NCBI GenBank assembly: GCA_030731175.1
Contig: JANQUM010000180.1
Location: 665 to 6,587 of the forward strand
Length of the DNA: 5,923 nt
Direction: 5' to 3'
From: Spirosomataceae bacterium
Lineage (GTDB): Bacteria; Bacteroidota; Bacteroidia; Cytophagales; Spirosomataceae
In this document: positions 1 to 4,843 of the stretch, one piece after another
Layout of the letters: every line of letters begins with the position of its first letter
Numbering within the stretch: the first letter of the stretch is position 1
Notes under the pieces: model-generated
The model's database searches: none
What the model was told of the DNA's origin: nothing
Seen by the model: only the letters and a program-made list of their open reading frames with translations
Made by a program: the position numbers and the translations under genes

Positions 1-605
1 CTGCCACGGAGGTAACTCCGTTCTCCTATCGGAAAGAGTCTGCTTTTTTCTCGGACGCAATGCAGGTGTACGAAGCCTCTAAAAACCTTTCGGACTTACA
101 AAAAGAAAAAAGTGACTTTTACGAAGGAAACGATACAGGAAACAATACAGTAAGGAATATTTTCGGGGTTTTGCATGCCGCAATTTCTGCTAAAAATCCA
201 AAATTGGGTGACGCGGCTTTATTGTACTTGAAAGGGGCAATTACGATGAATGACGGTGTAATTTCTGTATGGCGAAATAAATACGAATTTAACACGGTAA
301 GACCCGATACGTACATTCGTGAAACTATCGATAAAAACTGGAATCCGACGCTTGGTGCTTCGTATTCGCCGGCATTCCCTTCGTTAAGTGCTACGCTTGC
401 TGGAGCAATCGGGGAATTAATTCGTACCGACTTAGGTGGCAATGTAATTACGCCATTTAGTAGCGTACCAATTACGGTTTCTGACTTTAAAAGCGAAGTT
501 ATAAGAGCGGCTGTAAACGGTGGTTCTAATTTTACTTCGAGCGGTTTGCAAAGCTACGAACTCGGAGAACGCATCTTCAAGAGTACGAATAGCATAGGTT
601 TCTAA
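1..605 (+). CDS. Degenerate vanadium haloperoxidase/PAP2-like protein, 3' part
   Basis: The reading frame is already open at base 3, so this is the C-terminal part of a gene that begins outside the window. The Met codon at 60 is probably internal, because the residues before it (TPFSYRKESAFFSDA) look like the stretch that precedes the VYxxxKNL segment in this family. The protein aligns along its length with the next gene: VYEASKNLSDLQ against VYSIGKNLTAEQ, and NKYEFNTVRP against CKYKFSMLRP. Counting from the Met at 60, K74 and R81-P82 of the K-x6-RP motif are kept. The (P/T)SGH motif, however, reads PSLS (107-110), and the SR-x5-H block is replaced by a shorter VNGGSN segment (about 152-157). 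Four of the seven usual vanadate-pocket residues therefore seem lost, including the general-acid His and the vanadate-binding His. There is no internal stop or frameshift, so it looks like a maintained non-catalytic paralogue rather than a decayed gene. Its function is unknown; it is presumably secreted like its neighbour, but the N-terminus is not visible. Confidence 0.75.
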   Translation, partial: ATEVTPFSYRKESAFFSDAMQVYEASKNLSDLQKEKSDFYEGNDTGNNTVRNIFGVLHAAISAKNPKLGDAALLYLKGAITMNDGVISVWRNKYEFNTVRPDTYIRETIDKNWNPTLGASYSPAFPSLSATLAGAIGELIRTDLGGNVITPFSSVPITVSDFKSEVIRAAVNGGSNFTSSGLQSYELGERIFKSTNSIGF

Positions 606-656
606 TAAAACTCGATTCGTCGGAAATAACTCATTACTTTTCACTTAATAAGTTTT

Positions 657-1952
657 ATGAAAGGTTTTTACACCCTTATAACAGTTTTGTTTTTTGGTTT
701 GGGAAGCACCGCCTTCGCTCAAAAAAATGCCGGAGAATTCTCAGGAAATATTGCTACCGAATGGTTTGAACTTCAGGTGGATATTATTCCTACAACCGAA
801 GGGTTTACACCGCCAGTTTCAGCACGGGCGTTGGGTTATTCCGGATTGACACTTTACGAAGCCGTTGTGAATGGTTCATCCGAATATGAAAGCTTGAAGG
901 GAAAACTGAACGATTTCGACAAACTTCCTGAGCCTGACGAGAATTTAGTGTACAATTGGGCAATAGTTGCTAACACTGCTATGGCAGAAATTACCACGTA
1001 TTTATTTTCAAATACCAACGAAGTTAATAAGCTTCGCATCAAAGAATTGACCGACAAAAACTACCACCTTTACGGTTTCCGTTCTGACGAAAAAACGTTA
1101 AAAAATTCGATGAATTTCGGTAAAAGTATCGCCAAAGCAATTTACAATTATTCTAAAAACGACGGCGGGCACGAAGCACAATTCAATAACTTTCCGGCGT
1201 CATTCAAAATCCAACCTGGTGCTTGTATGTGGGTTCCAGTAGGTGATCAGAAAGCACTCTTGCCTTATTGGGGCAATAACCGTACGTTCATCAGTGGAGC
1301 CGCCGATTTCCATCTGCCACCGCCAAACTCTTGCGGCATAGGCAATACCTCCATATTGTATGTGCAAGCATTGGAAGTTTATAGCATCGGTAAAAATCTG
1401 ACAGCCGAGCAAAAAGCAATCGCAAGATTTTGGTCTGATGATCCGGGCATAACATTTACGCCGCCAGGACATGGAGTTTCAATTGCCAATCAGTTAATTA
1501 AAAAAGAAGGCCTGAACTTGATGAAAGCCGCTGAAACGTATTGCAGGGTAGGAATTGCAGCCTCTGATGCGTTCGTTTCTTGTTGGAAATGCAAGTACAA
1601 ATTTAGCATGTTACGACCTGTAACTTTTATAAATACCGCTATTGATACCAAGTGGTCAGCGTATTTGCCAAATCCGCCTTTTCCTGAATATACGAGCGGT
1701 CATGCAACCGTTTCGGGGGCAATTGCGATAGTCTTATCAGATACCTTCGGTTATAATTATGCTTTCACAGATCATTCACACGCGAATAAACAGTACGAAC
1801 CCCGTTCTTTTGATAATTTTTGGGAGTATGCCAATGAAGCCGCAATGTCACGGCTGTACGGCGGAATCCACTACCGCGGATCTAACGACAATGGTTTAAT
1901 TAACGGGAAACGGATTGGTCAGGCAGCGTGCAAATTGAAGCTGAAAATTTGA
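657..1952 (+). CDS. Secreted vanadium-dependent haloperoxidase
   Basis: A 431-residue protein of the vanadium haloperoxidase/acid phosphatase (PAP2) superfamily. Such enzymes hold vanadate and use hydrogen peroxide to oxidise halides to hypohalous acid. Residues 1-21 form a signal peptide (MKGFYTLITVLFFGLGSTAFA, cleaved before Gln22), so it acts in the periplasm or outside the cell. All seven pocket residues are visible: K313, R320 (with P321), S347-G348-H349 in the variant TSGH, R399 and H405 in SRLYGGIH. Phe342 sits five residues before the Ser, the position of Phe397 in the fungal chloroperoxidase and of a His in algal bromoperoxidases; from this alone the halide preference cannot be settled. 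The N-terminal half is mostly helical and family-typical (VSARALGYSGLTLYEAV at 54-70). The ATG at 657 is chosen because it gives the signal peptide directly; there is no Shine-Dalgarno. It follows its degenerate paralogue by 51 nt and is probably co-transcribed with it. A phosphatase activity is the main alternative. Confidence 0.85.
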   Translation: MKGFYTLITVLFFGLGSTAFAQKNAGEFSGNIATEWFELQVDIIPTTEGFTPPVSARALGYSGLTLYEAVVNGSSEYESLKGKLNDFDKLPEPDENLVYNWAIVANTAMAEITTYLFSNTNEVNKLRIKELTDKNYHLYGFRSDEKTLKNSMNFGKSIAKAIYNYSKNDGGHEAQFNNFPASFKIQPGACMWVPVGDQKALLPYWGNNRTFISGAADFHLPPPNSCGIGNTSILYVQALEVYSIGKNLTAEQKAIARFWSDDPGITFTPPGHGVSIANQLIKKEGLNLMKAAETYCRVGIAASDAFVSCWKCKYKFSMLRPVTFINTAIDTKWSAYLPNPPFPEYTSGHATVSGAIAIVLSDTFGYNYAFTDHSHANKQYEPRSFDNFWEYANEAAMSRLYGGIHYRGSNDNGLINGKRIGQAACKLKLKI

Positions 1953-1976
1953 CCGAAAAGCCAGCATTCTGCTATT

Positions 1977-2342
1977 TTGATTAATTCTAAATTAAGCCTA
2001 CATTTGTTGTGTAATCAAACGCAACGAATTGTGAATTTAGTAAAACAGAATTTCGGAATAGAATTGGTTGAAAACGAAAAAGGCGGTGTTTACCAATGCG
2101 ATAAAACCAACCGAATCTACGTTTGTTATGCAACTACCGTTGCCGCTTTTCGGATTGATAACTTCCTGAATTTTAAGCGAATAGTTGACGGTGTTGACAT
2201 CCATCAGATGATTTATAATTTATCCGACGATTGCGATTACGAAATCATTGACTTGCCAAACGCAAGTAAAAAAATCAAATTAACCCTTTGCGAAATCATT
2301 CACTTGCGGGAATTGCTCGAATCAGCGAAGTTTGCTTTGTGA
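1977..2342 (+). CDS. Small Cys-containing protein of unknown function
   Basis: A 121-residue predicted soluble protein with no signal peptide or membrane segment. I do not recognise it with certainty. It has five Cys (12, 41, 50, 86, 105), two of them in the segment YQCDKTNRIYVCYATT (39-54), followed by FRIDNFLNFKRIV, and it ends in a helix-like LCEIIHLRELLESAKF. The layout (short Cys-bearing strand, a helix with a Phe repeat, then a C-terminal Leu-rich helix) recalls small Bacteroidota proteins classed as DUF6686, but that is from memory and only tentative. There is no in-frame ATG before residue 78. The likely start is TTG at 1977, and a GTG lies at residue 19. It shares its frame with the haloperoxidase gene, whose TGA lies 24 nt upstream with no stop between. 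Codon use and the sensible protein composition argue that it is real. Its spacing suggests co-transcription with the haloperoxidase, and it lies 135 nt before ferritin. Confidence 0.6.
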   Translation: MINSKLSLHLLCNQTQRIVNLVKQNFGIELVENEKGGVYQCDKTNRIYVCYATTVAAFRIDNFLNFKRIVDGVDIHQMIYNLSDDCDYEIIDLPNASKKIKLTLCEIIHLRELLESAKFAL

Positions 2343-2347
2343 AATAT

Positions 2348-2375
2348 TTGAAGACGTCCTCGCTTGATACATTTT
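2348..2375 (+). promoter_or_regulatory. Candidate Bacteroidota-type promoter for ferritin
   Basis: A TTG at 2348-2350 is followed after 17 nt by TACATTTT (2368-2375), seven of eight matches to the Bacteroidota -7 consensus TAnnTTTG. The spacing lies at the short end of what is usual for -33/-7 pairs. Transcription would begin near 2382 and leave a leader of roughly 95 nt before the ferritin ATG. The -7 element overlaps the inverted repeat ATACA-TTTTT-TGTAT (2367-2381), which could be an operator. This is a pattern match in AT-rich DNA and may be chance. Confidence 0.3.
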
Positions 2376-2416
2376 TTGTATTTAGACCGATTTTAAATTT
2401 TTAATTCTAATGCAAT

Positions 2417-2467
2417 AGTCGAACACCCACTTGCCTTCTGGTGTTCTACTGCAAATAGTACAAACAC
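2417..2467 (+). promoter_or_regulatory. Ferritin 5' leader with two mutually exclusive hairpins
   Basis: The arms GAACACC (2421-2427) and GGTGTTC (2440-2446) form a perfect 7-bp stem around a 12-nt loop. It is extended by AGT/ACT (2417-2419 with 2448-2450) across a C/T mismatch. The same right arm can instead pair downstream: GTGTT (2441-2445) with AACAC (2463-2467) and TACT (2447-2450) with AGTA (2457-2460), closing a 6-nt loop with a small internal loop. Both pairings exist because TGCAATAGTCGAACAC (2411-2426) is imperfectly repeated as TGCAAATAGTACAAACAC (2450-2467). No U-run follows either hairpin, so a terminator is unlikely. Translational control, or a DNA operator built of GAACAC/GTGTTC half-sites, are the candidate roles. 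The pairing is seen directly; the function is inferred. Confidence 0.4.
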
Positions 2468-2477
2468 AAAAAACCTT

Positions 2478-3026
2478 ATGAAAAATCTAATGAGAATGCG
2501 TACTTCGCTCGTTGAGGAAGTACAAAATATATTAAACGCACAAGTAGAAATTGAAGGAAATGCTTCGCAAAAATACTTGGCGATGGCAACTTGGTGCGAC
2601 CGGAACGGTTATAAAAGCTCCGCAAAATACTTCTATTCGCAGTCTGAAGAAGAGCGTAGCCACATGATGCGAATCCTGAGATACGTACTTGATATGGGCG
2701 GAACGGTGGTAACGCCTGAAGTGAAAATGCCAAAACAAGACTACACTTCTATTCGTGAATGCTTTGAGGTTTCGCTTGAAAGTGAAATTTTTGTAACGAA
2801 AAATATCAATAAAATTGTGGCGGCAAGCCGCGAAGCAAATGATTTTGCTACCGAGCAATTAGGCTTATGGTTTGTAAAAGAGCAAATTGAGGAAGAATAT
2901 ATTGCCCGCCGTGCCATAGAAATGATTGACCTGCTTGACGGCGAATCAATGTTCGTGATTGACACCGAACTCGGGAATATCAGAGCCCAAGCCCCAGCAC
3001 CTTTCGATGCTGCGGAAGCAGAATAA
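2478..3026 (+). CDS. Non-haem ferritin (iron storage)
   Basis: A 182-residue cytoplasmic ferritin of the bacterial FtnA type. The family oxidises Fe(II) at a di-iron ferroxidase site with oxygen or peroxide and stores ferric mineral in a 24-subunit shell. Aligned by eye with E. coli FtnA, the site is complete: E26 (Glu17), E59 and H62 (Glu50 and His53, in EEERSHM), E103 (Glu94, in SEIFVT), Q136 and E139 (Gln127 and Glu130, in KEQIEEEY). The four-helix bundle runs from about residue 10 to 150 and includes the typical AMATWCDRNGYKSSAKYFY segment. There is no Met haem ligand pattern to suggest bacterioferritin, and it is too long for a typical Dps. The C-terminal tail after the fifth helix is Ala/Pro-rich (RAQAPAPFDAAEAE). 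The ATG at 2478 is the longest choice; ATGs at residues 5 and 7 are possible, and none has a clear ribosome site. It has its own leader and possible promoter and is followed by an intrinsic terminator, so it can be expressed alone. No Fur box could be recognised. Confidence 0.95.
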   Translation: MKNLMRMRTSLVEEVQNILNAQVEIEGNASQKYLAMATWCDRNGYKSSAKYFYSQSEEERSHMMRILRYVLDMGGTVVTPEVKMPKQDYTSIRECFEVSLESEIFVTKNINKIVAASREANDFATEQLGLWFVKEQIEEEYIARRAIEMIDLLDGESMFVIDTELGNIRAQAPAPFDAAEAE

Positions 3027-3049
3027 CAATTTCTAAATAATTAAATGGA

Positions 3050-3077
3050 AGCCGAACTGAAGAGTTCGGCTTTTTTT
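3050..3077 (+). terminator. Intrinsic terminator of the ferritin gene
   Basis: A perfect 9-bp stem AGCCGAACT/AGTTCGGCT (3050-3058 with 3063-3071) closes a GAAG tetraloop and runs into seven T residues (3071-3077). It begins 23 nt after the ferritin stop codon. The last bases of the T-run are also the stop codon of the convergent channel gene (3076-3078). Read from the minus strand, the hairpin is followed only by an A/T-mixed stretch, so it should work best for ferritin and perhaps weakly for the opposing operon. Confidence 0.88.
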
Positions 3078-3621
3078 ATGATTTTACTGTAATTTCTTCC
3101 TGTTTTTCGGGATAAGCCACAATTCCTTTTTGGATAGCGAGGTTATTTGGGTAAGAAACCATGCCTCCTTCTGCAGTCCGTATTTGAATCACAAAGAAAG
3201 TGATGTCTTCCACAATTCCCGTTACTGAATTTTTATCGTCCATTATTCTAATTTTAGACCCAATCTTGAACGGAAAACTAAAGAATAAAATCACCGATGC
3301 TGTGATATTACTCAAAATAGACCACTGAGCAAATAAAGCGACACCCGCCACCGTGAAAAATGTGCCGAAATAGACAAATAAACTTTTAGCTTGTAGGTTC
3401 CAAACCGCAAAAATTGCAATCCAGAGTAAGACATTAAGAAAGAACGAGAAAAATTTAATCACATAAATTGATCGTCCAGGAGCTAAATCATTTCGATCGG
3501 CGTGTTTGAGTACAATTTTTCTGACAACTGCTTTTATGGCGTAATAAAGAAATATTAAACCGATACTAAACAGAAATTCAAACCAAGGTTCTTCCAATAA
3601 GGAAATTAAGGAAACATCCAT
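3076..3621 (-). CDS. Small MscS-family mechanosensitive channel
   Basis: A 181-residue inner-membrane protein. Channels of this family open under membrane tension to release solutes during osmotic downshock. Predicted membrane segments lie at about 14-33, 52-75 and 82-118. The third is the pore-helix region, and its SNITASVILFFSFPFKIGSK stretch matches the MscS pattern of pore helix followed by the PF-x-x-G turn. The beta domain follows (about 119-165), including GIVEDITFFVIQIRTAEGG and the family signature YPNN (157-160; IPN in MscS). The protein ends soon after, so the large C-terminal alpha/beta vestibule of E. coli MscS (286 residues) is absent. The start ATG at 3621 lies 8 nt after the primase-like stop, so the two genes are probably one transcript. 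The reading frame is intact, so I take the short form as natural. It converges on ferritin. Confidence 0.85.
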   Translation of the reverse strand: MDVSLISLLEEPWFEFLFSIGLIFLYYAIKAVVRKIVLKHADRNDLAPGRSIYVIKFFSFFLNVLLWIAIFAVWNLQAKSLFVYFGTFFTVAGVALFAQWSILSNITASVILFFSFPFKIGSKIRIMDDKNSVTGIVEDITFFVIQIRTAEGGMVSYPNNLAIQKGIVAYPEKQEEITVKS

Positions 3622-3629
3622 ATTCGCTT

Positions 3630-4676
3630 TTACTTATTTTTGTTATTGTAATATTCGTTAATGTCATTTACGCCTTCGGGAAGCGTTTTGGAGCTGACCG
3701 TAATGCCAAGCTCGGTTAACGTTTTTAGCAATTCCTGCGTTCCACTGCGTCCGGCATCGTCGTTATCAAACCAAATTATGACTTTTGCCCGTCGTAGTAA
3801 CTTTGCCCATTCAGGGCGGAAATGCTTTGCACTTCCTAAACTAATTGCCGCTTCTCCGTATTGAACTAACGTCATGCAGTCAATTGCCCCTTCGGTAATA
3901 TAAAGAGTTTTTCCAGTTCGTAGAGTTGCTAAAATATCGCTGTTAAACATCGGTCGGGGCAAACCTTTTAAAAATTGGTATTTACTTGCTCTATCTTTAG
4001 GCGGACCTATGGTTCTGCCTTGTAAATAAACGATCCGACCATTTTGAAAGTAGGGAAAAATAATAGGATGCACGTAAAAAATGAGATTCCCGTTTTGGTT
4101 CATCAATCCTGAACTTTGCAAATCTGCAACACTATACTTTTCTTTCAAATAAGCATTCACTTCGCGGTAATTTTTAACCATGAAAACTCTATTGTGCCTA
4201 ATGTTCCAGTCTTCCAGTCCACGGTTTCTTAAATAATTCACCGCTGCAATGGTAGATTCCGTCGTTGGATAATTCAAACAATGGGTTCTGAAATCTTCGT
4301 AAATATCACTGTGAATGGGCTGATAGACGTAGTTCGCCGCCGGATCTTTTTTATTGTAAACCTGTAATTTCGGTTCGTTTTTAAAAGAGCGTTTGTTTTC
4401 TGGTTCGTAATTCGGAATATACGTGTAGGCCAATCTATCAAGGGCAGTTTTGAAACTAATGCCGTTCACTTCGGCGTAAAAATTCAACACATCGCCGTGT
4501 TTGCCGCAGCCAAAGCAATGAAATTCGTTTTGCGGCGGCGGATAAATAACCAACGACGGCGAATCGTCTTCGTGGAAAGGGCATTTCATGCGGCGGTTTT
4601 GCACAATTTTGTAACCCAGGTCTTCCATTACCATCCGCAAATCAATCGCTTTTACCTTTTCGAGCAATTCGTCCAT
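3630..4676 (-). CDS. Stand-alone CHC2 zinc-finger/Toprim primase-like protein
   Basis: A 348-residue DnaG-type primase core. Residues 30-62 form a CHC2 zinc finger with ligands C32, H35, C54 and C57 (CPFH then CFGC), used in primases to recognise template. A middle region (about 140-245) resembles the N-terminal part of the DnaG RNA polymerase domain, with FYVHPIIFPYFQNGRIVYLQ. The Toprim fold follows from about 257: E262 in YITEGAID, D304 and D306 in WFDNDDAGR, and GVNDINEY near 335-342. These metal-binding acidic residues are all present, so primer synthesis is plausible. Cellular DnaG is about 600 residues or more; here the end comes right after Toprim, with no DnaB-helicase-binding domain. 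The ATG at 4676 is preferred over an in-frame GTG at 4715: it gives a normal DnaG-like N-terminus (MDELLEKVKAIDLRMVMEDL), has AGGAAA just before it, and the candidate -7 element lies inside the longer form. It could be a second primase, a remnant of a mobile element, or a repair factor; the sequence does not decide. Confidence 0.85.
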   Translation of the reverse strand: MDELLEKVKAIDLRMVMEDLGYKIVQNRRMKCPFHEDDSPSLVIYPPPQNEFHCFGCGKHGDVLNFYAEVNGISFKTALDRLAYTYIPNYEPENKRSFKNEPKLQVYNKKDPAANYVYQPIHSDIYEDFRTHCLNYPTTESTIAAVNYLRNRGLEDWNIRHNRVFMVKNYREVNAYLKEKYSVADLQSSGLMNQNGNLIFYVHPIIFPYFQNGRIVYLQGRTIGPPKDRASKYQFLKGLPRPMFNSDILATLRTGKTLYITEGAIDCMTLVQYGEAAISLGSAKHFRPEWAKLLRRAKVIIWFDNDDAGRSGTQELLKTLTELGITVSSKTLPEGVNDINEYYNNKNK

Positions 4677-4843
4677 TTTCCTATTATTAGCTACGCAAAA
4701 ATAGGAAGTTGCCACTGACTTTAGTTGCGTATTATCGTTTTTTGTCCGAAAAATGCGACCGTTTATCTATTTAATGGAACTGAACCAAAACATTTTTCTA
4801 ATTTCGTGATTGTCTTAATTTGTTCACTCACAAACCCAATTAA
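4677..4843. other. Divergent intergenic region between primase and metalloprotease
   Basis: These 167 nt separate two divergent start codons and should hold both promoters. On the minus strand there is an exact TAnnTTTG element at 4696-4703. On the plus strand only approximate -7 elements are seen: TAATTTCG at 4799-4806 and TTAATTTG at 4815-4822, each one mismatch from consensus and neither with a TTG at the proper distance. No strong inverted repeat or small gene was found. Confidence 0.5.
4696..4703 (-). promoter_or_regulatory. Candidate -7 element for the primase-channel operon
   Basis: On the minus strand this reads TATTTTTG, an exact match to the Bacteroidota -7 consensus TAnnTTTG, 19 nt before the ATG at 4676. 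A start of transcription a few bases downstream would give a very short leader containing AGGAAA. It would also exclude the GTG at 4715 as the start of translation. No TTG was found at the usual -33 distance, so the support is one element only. Confidence 0.4.

Noticed and set aside
60..62. ATG at 60 as the true start of the first gene
   Set aside because: The frame is open upstream to the window edge, and the residues encoded there fit the haloperoxidase family pattern, so the Met is probably internal.
1961..1978. Weak hairpin AGCA-TTC-TGCT between the haloperoxidase and the small gene
   Set aside because: The stem has only four pairs with a three-base loop and is followed by just four T residues, too weak to call a terminator.
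1981..2410. Ten-base direct repeat TTAATTCTAA at 1981-1990 and 2401-2410 around the small gene
   Set aside because: It is short and AT-rich, one copy lies inside the coding region, and nothing else suggests an inserted cassette.
2417..2450. A eukaryote-like iron-responsive element in the ferritin leader
   Set aside because: There is no CAGUGN hexaloop and no conserved bulged C at the right distance; the loop is 12 nt with unrelated sequence.
3661..3864. Plus-strand open frame of 67 codons opposite the primase
   Set aside because: It lies wholly antisense to a clearly conserved domain and gives a protein without recognisable features.
4677..4715. A 13-residue N-terminal extension of the primase beginning at GTG 4715
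   Set aside because: The extension does not look like a DnaG N-terminus, it contains the best -7 element of the region, and the ATG at 4676 is preceded by AGGAAA.
4497..4718. Plus-strand open frame of 73 codons opposite the zinc finger of the primase
   Set aside because: It is antisense to the CHC2 motif; its Arg/His-rich composition is what one expects from a shadow frame.
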